The notes: generated by a model not told the origin, from the letters alone. A DNA stretch of 64,000 nucleotides from Siphonodentalium dalli (GCA_032622095.1 CP136066.1:152793152-152857151); one strand, 5' to 3'. Shown: positions 1 through 11,690, counted from the first letter of the stretch. Program-made: numbers and translations.

Positions 1-29
1 CCAAACATTGTGTTGTAATTAGTATTTTG

Positions 30-840
30 TATTGCTTCAATTCTAGACCCCTTACGAAGTTTCGAGATTCGATACGATTCTCGATTCGGCTGCCGATTAG
101 ATTTGATTCAATCATAGGTTTCAAATATTTTCGAATCACCCTCTTGGTATTCTTGTGGGAGATAAAAGAACACTAGTTTGATGATGCCTTGTTTTTTAAT
201 TTTCAAATTTAGATTTGTGTTCGCTCGCTGAAGCAAGCACATGAAGCAAGCAATGAATATTCATACTGAGTAAGTGCCTCCATAAATCTGATATATATGT
301 CTATTTAGCCTAACTTGCTGTTTTGTCTTGCATTGTGACTTGTACCATAATTATACCTCCCAATCTGTCCCAATGAAGTAATAGTACAATGAATTTTTCA
401 TCTATTCATGCAAATGTAGGACATTGGACATATTGAAAACATTTTATGAATGCAAACAATCTTGATTAATCAGAGATAAGTTCGTCTAGGCGTTCTTGAA
501 ATGTACTTGCAGACTTACAATTTTCATGATATTCGAAACACAAACTGTATCACCATCCATAATAATTTGAAGATGAGAAGATTTTCTTGTGACTGAAACT
601 TCCAGCAATTCACCAGTGGGTCTCATACATTGTAACCTAATCCATCACCCTTACAATTGCACCCATTTTGCCCAAGTATAGTAATAATGCTGATTGGTAT
701 TTATCTCATGGTTTTAGGGAACTAAATTTACCCGGTTAACAAAACTGGTATAATGTTACACAAGTTCGCTGAAACTTTCTACTTTGATAGCCAGATTTGA
801 GACTCGACTGTTAGCCCCCAATCTGCAGGGTCCTATTCAA
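30..840. repeat. Dispersed repeat, copy 1 (inverted partner at 60920-62035)
   Basis: Read in reverse complement, 60920-62035 follows this stretch in the same order. Shared anchors include the GAATCGA-rich block near 60-150 (partner near 61950-62030), 'gcaaacaatcttgattaatc' at about 453 (partner near 61410), 'cgaaacacaaactgta' (partner near 61340) and 'catggttttagg' near 708 (partner near 61020). The two copies differ by many substitutions, and the partner has suffered at least two later insertions. No coding potential was seen. It is probably an old transposable element whose class I cannot name. Confidence 0.7.
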
Positions 841-851
841 TTTGTCTTTCT

Positions 852-1302
852 GGTTACACTGGTGTAAATAAGGTTCCGAGTGACATCTAGCGGATGCGGG
901 AGGAATATATAGGAGAGAATAAAATAGACACTGGGCCCTGATTGGTCAATAGCCTTGTGTGCTTTTCACATAAAAAAATCATCACACCTCTTCCCTATGA
1001 TTTCCCATAGGTAAAATAACCATTGGCACAGGAATTAACCCTTTGTAGTGAAGTTTGAATTTTTTGGTGTGGTCTAAAATATGACTGTATTTTTTTATGC
1101 GGTTCTGACACTAGTTACGAAAACATAAGATTTAAAGGCGAATTCCCTGCTAGACAGACATGATTTTTTTGTGTAAAAAGTTTCCCAAAATGTAAATTTT
1201 TCAGATTTAAAGAAAATTTTGGACCCAACATTTATATTGCCAACACTATGCGCTAAAACGTTAGCACTGAGGCCTATGGAAAACATTTACACCAGTGTAA
1301 CC
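852..1302. mobile_element. Inverted-repeat element A, copy 1
   Basis: 451 bp, bounded by an 18-bp terminal inverted repeat GGTTACACTGGTGTAAAT. The length and lack of recognisable coding fit a miniature non-autonomous DNA transposon. A 63-codon minus-strand frame at 1095-1286 is identical to the one in copy 3 but looks non-coding. Confidence 0.7.
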
Positions 1303-2204
1303 TAAAGGGAAAAAATAGCTTTTTATCATTTTTGATTCCTGTGAGTCACTTTAAAGCAATTTAATGCATTTTACAGAGCCTGGTATTTCAGTCCAATGAA
1401 TATCTCATGCTTGATGTGGCTATTCTTGCTGCTGATGCCTTCTTTCACTTACATCAGCCAAAAAAATAGTAAGATTTTTCATAAAAAATGCCAATTTTTA
1501 AAGGTATTTTCAAAATTTTTCAAGGTGATAATAGTCACATGATAATGCAAATGACCCATAATATGGGCATGTCAACGACACATATATCAATTGTTATAAG
1601 AACCTAATTTAACAAGTATTTTTGATTTTATAGCCAGTGATATACAGATATATATCATAAAAGTGTGTCATTTCCACTGGTGGGTATGGTCATTTCAAGG
1701 TTAATAGCACTAAAACTTGGACACATTTAAGAAAATGCTTCAGCAATTCAAAGAAAGCATATCTTTATTCAACTAATTCAATATACACCCACATCCAGTT
1801 ATCTTGGATCACCCTTGCAGACCTGAAAATGTCATATTTTATTCTTCAATGTGCTGATAAAGTCATGCGCTTGATGCTCAGCTGATCAGATCTGAACTCA
1901 ATGACCTCACATCACCAGAAGTTCTCTCATGGAAAGAATATTGAACAGTCTTCCATAGCTGATCCAAGTTTGCAACACCAGACCCCTAAAACTGAGTGAA
2001 AATGGAGCCTGAACATGACTGGTGGTGGAAAATTGTGCTTTTTTGATGAATAATTTGTTAAAGGGGGTGGGGTTAAATTGTGTGTGATAAATAAAGAACC
2101 ACAGAAGTGATATTGTTTTTGAACACATTTTTTCCATTGATGGGCAATTCTGAAGAAATGTAGGGAGTTACAATTATTCCGCGAAAAAGCGGGCTATCGC
2201 TTTA
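1303..2204. repeat. Spacer B, copy 1
   Basis: A 902-bp segment between two A elements. Its ends read TAAAG and CTTTA, so it continues the A inverted repeat outward by five bases. It contains a 76-codon minus-strand frame (1907-2137) with no recognisable domain. Confidence 0.7.
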
Positions 2205-2655
2205 GGTTACACTGGTGTAAATAAGGTTCCGAGTGACATCTAGCGGATGCGGGAGGAATATATAGGAGAGAATAAAATAGACACTGGGCCCTGATTGGTC
2301 AATAGCCTTGTGTGCTTTTCACATAAAAAAATCATCACACCTCTTCCCTATGATTTCCCATAGGTAAAATAACCATTGGCACAGGAATTAACCCTTTGTA
2401 GTGAAGTTTGAATATTTTGGTGTGGTCTAAAATATGACTGTATTTTTTTATGCGGTTCTGACACTAGTTACGAAAACATAAGATTTAAAGGCGAATTCCC
2501 TGCTAGACAGACATGATTTTTTTGTGTAAAAAGTTTCCTAAAATGTAAATTTTTCAGATTTAAAGAAAATTTTGGACCCAACATTTATATTGCCAACACT
2601 ATACGCTAAAACGTTAGCACTGAGGCCTATGGAAAACATTTACACCAGTGTAACC
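2205..2655. mobile_element. Inverted-repeat element A, copy 2
   Basis: 451 bp with the same 18-bp termini as copy 1. A few substitutions separate it from copies 1 and 3 and break the 63-codon frame, which argues against that frame being a gene. Confidence 0.7.
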
Positions 2656-3556
2656 TAAAGGGAAAAATAGCTTTTTATCATTTTTGATTCCTGTGAGTCA
2701 CTTTAAAGCAATTTAATGCATTTTACAGAGCCTGGTCTTTCAGTCCAATGAATATCTCATGCTTGATGTGGCTATTCTTGCTGCTGATGCCTTCTTCCAC
2801 TTACATCAGCCAAAAAAATAGTAAGATTTTTCATAAAAAATGCCAATTTTTAAAGGTATTTTAAAATTTTTTCAAGGTGGTAATAGTCACATGATAATGC
2901 AAATGACCCATAATATGGGCATGTCAACGACACATATATCAATTGTTATAAGAACCTAATTTAACAAGTATTTTTGATTTTATAGCCAGTGATATACAGA
3001 TATATATCATAAAAGTGTGTCATTTCCACTGGTGGGTATGGTCATTTCAAGGTTAATAGCACTAAAACTTGGACACATTTAAGAAAATGCTTCAGCAATT
3101 CAAAGAGAGCATATCTTTATTCAACTAATTCAATATACACCCACATCCAGTTATCTTGGATCACCCTTGCAGACCTGAAAATGTCATATTTTATTCTTCA
3201 ATGTGCTGATAAAGTCATGTGCTTGATGCTCAGCTGATCAGATCTGGACTCAATGACCTCACATCACCAGAAGTTCTCTCATGGAAAGAATATTGAACAG
3301 ACTTCCATAGCTGATCCAAGTTTGCAACACCAGACCCCTAAAACTGAGTGAAAATGGAGCCTGAACATGACTGGTGGTGGAAAATTGTGCTTTTTTGATG
3401 AATAATTTGTTAAAGGGGGTGGGGTTAAATTGTGTGTGATAAATAAAGAACCACAGAAGTGATATTGTTTTTGAACACATTTTGTCCATTGATGGGCAAT
3501 TCTGAAGAAATGTAGGGAGTTACAATTATTCCGCGAAAAAGCGGGCTATCGCTTTA
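2656..3556. repeat. Spacer B, copy 2
   Basis: A 901-bp near-identical repeat of 1303-2204. The 76-codon minus-strand frame recurs at 3259-3489 with two residue differences. Confidence 0.7.
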
Positions 3557-4005
3557 GGTTACACTGGTGTAAATAAGGTTCCGAGTGACATCTAGCGGAT
3601 GCGGGAGGAATATATAGGAGAATAAAATAGACACTGGGCCCTGATTGGTCAATAGCCTTGTGTGCTTTTCACATAAAAAAATCATCACACCTCTTCCCTA
3701 TGATTTCCCATAGGTAAAATAACCATTGGCACAGGAATTAACCCTTTGTAGTGAAGTTTGAATTTTTTGGTGTGGTCTAAAATATGACTGTATTTTTTTA
3801 TGCGGTTCTGACACTAGTTACGAAAACATAAGATTTAAAGGCGAATTCCCTGCTAGACAGACATGATTTTTTTGTGTAAAAAGTTTCCCAAAATGTAAAT
3901 TTTTCAGATTTAAAGAAAATTTTGGACCCAACATTTATATTGCCAACACTATGCGCTAAAACGTTAGCACTGAGGCCTATGGAAAACATTTACACCAGTG
4001 TAACC
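3557..4005. mobile_element. Inverted-repeat element A, copy 3
   Basis: 449 bp, lacking two bases in a GAGA run. Both 18-bp termini are intact and the element ends at the outer TTCT. Confidence 0.7.
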
Positions 4006-5229
4006 TTCTGGGACCAGCCTAGATGTTTTAAATTCGGAGAAGTCACTTAGAACTCACTATTTGGTTATAATTAAGAATAGTGGACAGAACTTTATCAGGG
4101 AGAAGTAACAATGGCTGAAAGGTAGTGTACTGGTCTCTCCTGCTTGCGGACTAGGGATAAAAACCTGGTTAGGGTATTCTGACAAAAATCGGAACAAAAT
4201 AGTTTGATGGTTCGATATATAGTCTGAGGCAAACCTCTGTACTATCGAATGATCGGACTACATTGTATAACCTAGAGTGTATTTGACTCATGTTTATCAT
4301 TCATTTGCTCTTTACATATAGATCGAATTGCCTAAATTGTGAGTCCACTGTTAGAATTGCTATATTTATTTGTGATAGAAATATTCAGTGTTAAAACTTC
4401 GGTTGCCCAAAACGCGCCGTGTGAGATATTTTCCGACACTGATACAAAATGTCACAGAAATTGTGTGGTCTTCATGGCGAAAAATAGGCTGGGGCACCCA
4501 CATCTCGGGATGCTGGATTCACCCCTTGCATGACAATACATATTACAATTACATGTTATACCAAATTGATGTAATTTCAACTCACAGTTAAAATAATTGT
4601 GTATGTTTTGAGTAATGTAAAACATGTAAACCACTATATTTACACGCATGTTCGCAAAATTCAGTGCGGAATCTTTGGGTGCCCCGAGACAAATGGCACC
4701 AGGACACCTCCCAAAAAATCCTTGCTCTGGCGAAAAGGGGGAGCAGGCCCCAATCCAATGGTTCCGCCCTTGAACTCTGTAACATTTGCTGTGGAGATTT
4801 GCATAGAAATGCCCATTCGAAACTGGTCACTTGACCTCCTCCTTAATAAATGTGAAAACGGCCTCCCGTATGTATGACCTCCGCATAATATTCAGTAGAT
4901 TGAAGGCGTAGGAGTGATAGGCCTATGTAGTACCCTACTAGAAGTGCAACAGAAGTGAATTCTAATTTCTATTTGCGCTTTTTCTAGTTGTATCAGGGTT
5001 AATTATTGCCAGCAGATGACCATCTTTTTTGGATATCTAACAGGGCGATTCTCACTTATGCCAGTTATGGTAACTTATTATTGCAATGTAACATTTGTAA
5101 CACGGTTACAAAATGCCTAGTGGAGGAACAATGTACCGGATTCATGCAATATATGTTTTTTTCATGGTATGCTCAAAATCTACCAAGACGTGTAAATCAC
5201 ATTAAAAATGTACATCATGTCCATGATCA
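4006..5229. other. No gene seen; one TTAA-family fragment
   Basis: No exon or known domain is visible. About 4765-4845 resembles the right end of the TTAA element at 21152-21576 (blocks 'tttgctgtggagatttgcat' and 'cacttgacctcctccttaa'), so it is a broken copy of that family. Confidence 0.5.
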
Positions 5230-5447
5230 ATCGGTCTATGACTATCATCACTATGGCAGTCAAAACGAGCTACGTTCCGAGGACTGTACTTGACTGGAAC
5301 AAACTGGACAACTGTCAACAGCACAGTCAATGCCGCCGACCTAGAAACATTCAAGTCGGCTCTGGGAGAACAAGGACGTAACAACTACAGGCAGACAGAG
5401 ATACGTAGCCGGTTTGGATGTGTCATTGTGTGCCCGACCTGTTTTTA
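5230..5447 (+). pseudogene. C-terminal relic of a non-LTR retrotransposon ORF2
   Basis: One frame reads SYVPRTVLDWNKLDN (about 5267-5311). After a one-base shift the next frame reads through TVNAADLETFKSAL to a TAA near 5447. The pattern 'PRT..WN.L ... LE.FK..L' is typical of the extreme C-terminus of reverse transcriptase ORFs in CR1/Jockey-like LINEs. The frameshift and the absence of upstream polymerase motifs show a dead 5'-truncated fragment. The clade cannot be assigned from this tail. Confidence 0.55.
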
Positions 5448-6007
5448 AATTTTATTAATTTAATTTTAGTTTTAATTTTTATAAAAAGGATACTGACTAT
5501 TTTCCTTTCAAGTGGCTCCAACATATAGACGGAAGTAACTATAAGATATTGGAAGTATAAATGTGAACAAAAATCACATGCTTGCTTGTATAAACTCATT
5601 CTTATCGGTGGTTGTGTCGATTCAGAATTATTCATTTTCTGATATTCTAAAGCTGTATTTGTGCTACAGGTTGCAATCGCTTCGGTATCTATAAGTACAA
5701 TAAAAAAATTCTGCGCATGACAGATACGGGTCACTATCCGGAAGTGGAATGGGATTATTTCAATAACTTTTTGAATACATAAAATTATAATATAAGAACA
5801 GAATGGAATATGATTTATTCAGTGATTGACTGCAAGACAGACTCATGCACCAACGAGTAATTTAATGGGGGATATGATCATGAAGATTCTAGATGTGTGG
5901 AAGTATTCAAATAGGCTTACAATTGCGCCTATAAATGAGATGTTGACTGTGAATTTACCTATTTTACTAACTTTAATAGTTATTTGTTATTATTTATGCA
6001 TGCAAGT

Positions 6008-6032
6008 ATATTATATTATATTATATTATATA
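6008..6032. repeat. (TTATA)n microsatellite
   Basis: About five tandem TTATA units directly before the left LTR of the Gypsy-like element. Confidence 0.8.
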
Positions 6033-6039
6033 GAGTTCC

Positions 6040-6285
6040 TGTTAGAGTCTTGAGTTCTCGTGGAGATAGTTACAAGCTGGTCGTGTATATAGTTTTATTC
6101 TATATCATAAAGCATTGTATCTCTGCTAGCATATATATGCATGTCAGACGTTCTTACTCAATCTCCCCGAGCTACCCACGTGTATTCTCTTTTATACCAC
6201 GCATGCAGTCTCTCTGTCAATCACATACTCGCGGCATTCACTGCCTACGCCCACGCGTACACATCGGGTAGGCCTATACTCAACA
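6040..6285 (-). repeat. 3' LTR (left copy)
   Basis: 246 bp, TG...CA. Compared with the right LTR it carries extra sequence around 6125-6178 and several substitutions. Shared blocks include 'ataccacgcatgcagtctct' and 'ctgcctacgcccacgcgt'. Confidence 0.85.
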
Positions 6286-6298
6286 TCTTCCCTCTTTT
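6286..6298 (-). promoter_or_regulatory. Polypurine tract
   Basis: On the minus strand AAAAGAGGGAAGA ends exactly at the 3' LTR boundary, where the plus-strand primer of an LTR retrotransposon belongs. Confidence 0.75.
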
Positions 6299-6523
6299 AT
6301 AAGTACCGCAATGAAACTATTACATTCATTCTCTGACATTACCTGGCATAACTTGACCTAACTCCCACGCAGCTTACACACCACTCGTATCCTTACACGT
6401 TATACTGTCCTATATAATGTTGCATGCGTATTACATTTCACAAGTTCAACACAATTAAGATTACATTTGGCACCTGTATGCGTCGACCTGAACGAGAGGC
6501 ATAATTGTTGCCTGATAAGTCAG

Positions 6524-7518
6524 TTATCGGCTGCGTATCGCTGACTGGCACATCCTGTTTTTCGTTATGGATGACATTATTAGGTACATCTTGTTCAGTT
6601 CCATGAATAATTGAATATCGGTCGGTATGACCTGAATGTGTCTCCGATTTCGGCGAAATGTTCCACGTGGTGTTTCCACTATGTAACTATGCTTAGGAGT
6701 GTCAGCTTCTTGAATTGTTCCGGTTTTAGACCAATCAGATTCCCTGTCGGTGCCAATTCGCACGCGATCTCCAGGTTTTAGATCTGGTAACAGGACTGTT
6801 GAGTTTTTCCTGTCAAATGACTGCTTATAAGTCTGTTTATGTTTCTCATCCCTCGTTTGAACAGTTTTGAGTGGAGGCCACTTTGGTTCCAAAGTCTCTG
6901 ATAAACAAGGTAGATTTGTCCTTATGCTCCGCCCTAGCATCATTTCACTAGGCGACTGAGTAGCCAGTCGATTTCACCCTTGTCGTTCGATATGCGACGA
7001 GTGCTATGAAGGGATCCACAGGCCCCTGGGGAAAATTACTAAAATACCAATATAGACTATACCAGTGACTGGTATAGTCTATATTGGTATTTTAGTAATT
7101 TTCCCCAGGGGCCTGTGGGCGAAACCGTTTCCCTGTGGATAATGAGGCGATGATGTCATCAATGACAGTTTCTAGCCGAAGCAAACTCTTTGAACTCCTG
7201 TGAGGTGAAATATAATGCATTGTCTGTGAACAGTGTTACAGGATCTCCCCAGCGAGAAAACATATTTATTAACTGTCCAATAACTTGGCTGCTCGAGTCG
7301 CTTGTCAGCATCGCTATTTCAATGAATCGAGAGTAAATGTCTGTTACTATCAAATAGTGTTTGTTTCCTATGTAACACACATCTGCTGCTATTTTAATCC
7401 ACGGTCCAGATGAAAGATCAGAGGTTATTAATGGCTCTTTGCGTTGTGCTGGTTTATTTATCTGGCACGTGGCGCATCTCTCGACATGCTCTTTAATGTC
7501 CGCATTTATTTGAGGCAC
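6524..7518 (-). pseudogene. Gypsy-type integrase, broken
   Basis: From 7518 downward the minus strand encodes the end of the HHCC zinc finger (VERCATCQINKP), then the catalytic core beginning near IAADVCYIG and running through LIVTDIYSRF and the second acidic site in TLFTDNA. A stop follows ARNCH at 7159. A shifted frame continues with SSPHYPQGNGFA (about 7120-7155). After the palindrome at 7016-7118, sequence resembling FIALVAYRTT resumes, then shifts frame near 6950 into MMLGRSIRTNLP and a C-terminal GDRVRI segment. Order and motifs match Ty3/Gypsy integrases. Several frameshifts, one stop and the inserted hairpin make it non-functional. Confidence 0.85.
7016..7118. repeat. Perfect 103-bp palindrome inside integrase
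   Basis: Arms 7016-7066 and 7068-7118 are exact reverse complements around a single G. The sequence starts CCACAGGCCCCTGGGG. It replaces part of the integrase between GNGFA and the FIALVAYR segment. Confidence 0.9.
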
Positions 7519-8007
7519 ATTGTGCTGGGAAGAAATACATCACTGGGTGTGATATCCGTCGGTTGATCTTGTGTGGAAATATTGATGCTCAGGCTTAATC
7601 TGTCCTTTAGTCCTTCGGTCTCAGTTGTGAGATATTGTAACAGCCTCTTGTTGTGTTTCACTAACTGAGAAAATTAGAGTTCACATGGAATGAGGCGGGG
7701 AAATCTCTTCAGCAATAACGACAATTTCATGTATCGGTGTGCAGTTTCGTACACCACCCCCACCTCTTCGCGGAACCATTTTTTTTTAAATTGCTGCTCT
7801 TATGAGCAGTCTTGTAAGCTGCCAGATACAACATCCCCCTCTGATATTTCACCACCAAATCCAAGCTCTGGATAACCTTCTCCTGCCCCATAATTTTTCT
7901 GTGTTCCTGTCTAATTTCACCAGCGTTCATTTTTATCGAAATAAGTTCTGAAATTTAGTTCCACCTTCCAAATAAGTTCCCTTCCATCAAAGTCCAGCTG
8001 TTCAAAT
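7519..8007 (-). other. Possible RNase H remnant, otherwise unassigned
   Basis: A minus-strand frame around 7800-7890 (LDLVVKYQRG...LYLA) faintly resembles the end of a Gypsy RNase H domain, which would be expected here just upstream of integrase. The match is weak, and nothing else in this stretch is recognisable. Confidence 0.25.
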
Positions 8008-9902
8008 TCAGTCAGTTTGGTTGATTGTGACCCGGGTCATACGGTGGGTGGGGTGCCCGAATCTGTCAAAATATGGCTTGGCCTCACCGTGGCCTTGGAA
8101 GCTGGCCGGGTAACAGGCTTTCATGTTGATGCTGATGACGTCTCTTGCATCGTAGCCCATCACGTTCCCGAGGTCTCCATGACCATGCTCGACACATGCT
8201 TTATGGATGACATCTCCGATGTTAGCCGGGGTCTGTTTCCAGCCGTTGTGGTCTTTGGTCATGATACTGGCTGTGTGGTTCACCCGAAGGCTCTGTCTGC
8301 GAGCGATTCATCGCCCAGAACTCTGGTGAGTCTCCGGTGTCCTGTATGTGCGGCCGTCTTGGAGCACAAACTGTTCCACACTGAGCTGCCTGTCTTGGTC
8401 CCCCAGAAGCCAGACTGCAATCGGCTTGTCCTGTGTTGCCCCTCTGCTTGCTTGCCAGACGTCGTCTTCGTAGAGGTGGACCTCCCTGGACCGTGGGAAG
8501 TGCAGGTCTTTGGACCTTGCATGGCCGTTGTGGTAGATGTGCTCCACTTTACCTCTGATCCCGTTGCCCCCAAGCTGGAATTTCTCGCTGTTGTACATGT
8601 CCTCGCCGGCTATGTCCCTGATAATGATCGCTCGCTTCAGTATCTTCTCCAAGTCTGCAACGTCCTCGAGCGTGGCGCCTGTTTGATGAACTCGCTTCTC
8701 CTACTCCTCAATTTTCGTTCTCCTCGTGGGCGTAAGTCCCTGCCCTCTCAGAGCACCTTCAAAATGTTCCACCACTCTCTGTGCAACACAGTTTAGGTCC
8801 CCGTCCATCATTGGAGCTAGGTTTGCAGGGTCTGGGTCTCTGATGGGGTAGATACCGTAGACAACCGCGGTGACTGGGTAGGCATTCTGGTAAAACACCT
8901 GATCGATTCCGCTCAACGCACCAGGCTTCGTGTCTTGAGTGATTTCAACAATACCTTGGCCTTTCTTCCCCTCTGTTCTGACCGGGTCGAACTTATCCTC
9001 GACGACCCACTTACCGTCGTTACGCTCACGCAAGTACTTGATTCTTAGGACGAACTCGTCCTCTGATATGGTCGTGAGGAGTTGTGCTGCCCTCTCATTC
9101 GTCATGCGGGCATTTATGTGTTTCTGACCCCCGTGGGCACCATCGACGTCGTTGGCGTCGACTCTATCTACTCTCCATGTGGAATAGACTGCGGTTGGCA
9201 TCGATCATCATACCAACCCACGGTTCGTCGACCGGTAGCCTCACTGGGTATGGCACCTGGATATCGAGGTCAAATTTTCTCATCTCCCTCAGTTTTCTGA
9301 GAACCACAGGAGCTTCTCGCATGATGCTCCGCAGGACATCCCATCGGCGCTTCCTTGTGCCACCGCGCCTCAACAGTTCTCTTCTCCTCGTTGGTCTCTT
9401 CTCGAGCGCTTTCGCGCGCAGAGACGCCGTAACCTCGGCGTCGATCTGTTTAATCTCGCGGTCTCTCTGACCACGCTTGTGGGGGTTGTCCCATTCCCCA
9501 AGAATGGCCCCGGGAACCGGCCTGTCTTCTGGGCCCGTCGCAGACGTGATTTTAGCTCTGCACCACGGTGAGATAAAATCGCCATGATCAGATCAATCTT
9601 TCGAAGTGAGGAATACCCCGTCAAGCCGAAATCTTTGGCTTGTGTTCGAAGCTCGCGTACAGCCGAGCAAATTCCTTATCCACAGCCCTTTGCTCTCGGT
9701 GCCATAATTTTGTTTTATCTTTTCTGTAACCGCACCTCAAGCAGAGTGACATTTCGTTTGTTACACCTTTACCACAAACACGGAATGGTTTTGTACATGA
9801 ACCCTTCCGCTGTCTAGCTAGATGCACTTTACAAAAGTCACCCATACAACGATGCCCACAGAATGAGGGTAAGCCACTTACATGTGTTTTGCCCAATCTC
9901 AT
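8008..9902 (-). pseudogene. Nested mobile-element protein relic: zinc-binding, SAP-like, possible PolB start
   Basis: Minus-strand frames form one degraded protein of about 630 codons. From the N-terminus it has a Cys/His-rich block (CMGDFCKVH ... CGKGV ... CLRCG, 9902-9690). Next comes a SAP/Rho-N-like helix pair (ELRTQAKDFGLTGYSSLRK, near 9665-9600). Then follow a basic helical stretch, a long conserved-looking domain (9373-8310) and a segment with NMKACYPASF near 8100-8135. The last resembles motif A of family-B DNA polymerases (DxxxLYPS) with Asp changed to Asn. About five frameshifts and a stop at 8701 break it. It ends at 8008 where more polymerase would follow, so it is truncated. It is visibly richer in GC and CpG than its surroundings, suggesting a separate origin. 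The polymerase call is inference; the coding origin is firmer. Confidence 0.5.
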
Positions 9903-10254
9903 TGTGCCTCTGGTTAGATATATCCATTGTCACGGCTGTAATTAAAAGGCTAGCCCGGGTCGGCGACTGCGAGGGTAGTGCATGGGCCGTCCCCGAGCCT
10001 TCTGTTTATGTAATGAAGGTTTTTATTTATTAAAAAGAATTTCGCGTATTTTGTTTTGGTTTTTGATAATTAATTCTTGCAGAATTTTATATTTTATTAA
10101 AAATAATAGTATGCTCTCGGAGGTGTTTTTGGGGTGAATTAGGGTTTGAATGGAGCCCCTATTATATTGGGGAGATGGCTGGGAGATTTTGTGGTGTGAT
10201 TTGGGGGCTAAAAGCTTGTTTAAATTAGGTGCATTGACCCCCCTGCTGCTCATG
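9903..10254. other. Unassigned segment between relic and gag
   Basis: Includes a GC-rich patch at 9945-10005 ('gcccgggtcggcgactgcga') that by composition belongs with the nested relic. An AT-rich stretch follows up to the gag fragment. No gene is recognised. Confidence 0.4.
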
Positions 10255-10560
10255 CTGAATTGGATTTGTCCTCTTCCCGCGTAACTTCGCTGACGGAGTT
10301 CTTTTTCTTATTTCGGCAACATATTGCGAAATGGTTGTATTTCAGACACGCTCGGCACTGTTTACCCTTAGATGTGCACGTCTCTTCATTCCCGTGAAAC
10401 CGATTGCATTGCTCGCAACGGCGATTTGTCTTGGGCTTTGAACTTGAATGATACTTCCCTTTATGCCACTGTTTCTGTGACTGTTTGTAACTATTACGGA
10501 TCTCATCAAAACTTGCATTATTTTGTTGAAGATTCTTAATTTGTCCGTTAACAAGCTAAC
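10255..10560 (-). pseudogene. Gag nucleocapsid (zinc-knuckle) fragment
   Basis: The minus strand reads a lysine- and serine-rich lead into RRCEQCNRFHGNEETC, then GKQCRACLKYNHFAICC. These are two CCHC/CCCH-like knuckles as in Gypsy gag or gag-pol junctions, where they bind the RNA genome. The frame is open over about 100 codons. It is separated from the rest of gag by the repeat block 10561-11690. Confidence 0.7.
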
Positions 10561-11690
10561 TTTCAGAGACGTGGCGACAGGGGGGTTTGTGGGGGGGGGG
10601 GGTGTCTCACCCCCTCCAACTTTGGTCAAAATTTTCAACAGTTGGAAATTTCATACCTGTCAAAACATTAGTTGGAAATTTCACACCAACAAATAGGTTG
10701 AAAATATTCTTGTAGTTTGATTTTCAAACAACTTTGTGGGGGAATTAATTGTTTTTGGACCAATATTTGCATATTTTCCTATTTTTATGTCAATATTTTG
10801 GACTGAAATGGTTATCAGTTGGAAATTTTCCAACCTTATGGGGGTGACAGGTTGGAAATTTCCAACACTTGGAAAGCTTGTGGCCTAGTCCCTCCCCCGT
10901 GGCCAGTCAAAAACTGCTAGTTAATTTAAGAAAACAATATTGTCATACATTTGGTCAACATTGACATTGGAATTGTCATCAGTTTGAAATTTTCCAACCT
11001 AAGTGGGGGTGTCAGGTTTGAAATTTACAACTCTAGGAAGGCTTGAGGCTAGTCTAGATACTAGGATTTTGCGGTTTTCTTGTTCAGATTTCAAAATTTT
11101 CGCACACCGGGCCGAATCATGGTCGGCCCGGTGTGTCATTGTCCCTCCCCCATTGCCAATACAAAACTGCTAATTAGTTTAACAAAACAATATTTTACTA
11201 CATTTGGTCAAACTTGTGGACTGAAATGGTCATCGGTTGGAGAATTTTCCAACCTGAGGGGGAGTATGAGGTTTGAAATTTCCAACACTATAGGAAAGCT
11301 TCAGTTGAGGCCAGTCTAGGATTTGCGATTTTCTTATATAGTTTTCAAAATGTTCTCACACCGGGCCGAATAACCATGGTCAGCCCGGTGTGTTCTGGTC
11401 TCTTGCCCATAGCCGTGTGCATTTGTCTGGAGTTAAACCACTAGATGTTAGGATTTATGCAATTTTTCAGGTTAAATATATCTGAATGTTCTGATACCGG
11501 GAACATAGAACCATGGCTTATGAATATATAGGATATTAGGCCTGAGCACTGATGCGCACAAGAGGGGGGTGCAAATGGAATTATGCAAAACTTGTGTTTG
11601 GTCTGATTCTGATTTAATGGGGGGGATGCAGTTGGAATTTCCGAGTTGGACACCCCCGAACGGAGACCCCATAGCCACGTCCCTGCTCAC
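10561..11690. repeat. Tandem/dispersed repeat block inserted in gag
   Basis: Contains many variants of 'ttggaaatttccaac' and two tandem units of about 255 bp (landmarks 'aaaactgctagttaattt' at about 10911 and its variant at about 11166). Each unit carries a hairpin CACACCGGGCCGA...TCGGCCCGGTGTG (about 11101-11137 and 11357-11392). A related stretch lies at 63196-63500, so this family is dispersed. Confidence 0.65.

Larger units (their letters stand above)
852..4005. repeat. Composite A-B-A-B-A array
   Basis: Three copies of a 451-bp element A alternate with two copies of a 0.9-kb spacer B, with periods of 1353 and 1352 bp. Copies are nearly identical, with scattered single-base changes and a 2-bp deletion in the third A. 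A starts GGTTACACTGGTGTAAAT and ends with its reverse complement. The bases outside the whole array are TTCT on both sides (848-851 and 4006-4009), consistent with a 4-bp target duplication. At the inner joints A is flanked by CTTTA and TAAAG instead. Short open frames repeat because the DNA repeats; none resembles a known protein. Confidence 0.85.

Noticed and set aside
1095-1286. 63-codon frame repeated identically at 3798-3989
   Set aside because: It repeats only because the DNA repeats; copy 2 of the same element breaks it and no domain is visible.
1907-2137. 76-codon frame repeated at 3259-3489
   Set aside because: Lies in spacer B, has no recognisable protein pattern, and its similarity is explained by duplication.
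8017-8796. 259-codon plus-strand frame
   Set aside because: It is the antisense shadow of the minus-strand relic, whose residues form recognisable motifs while this frame shows none.
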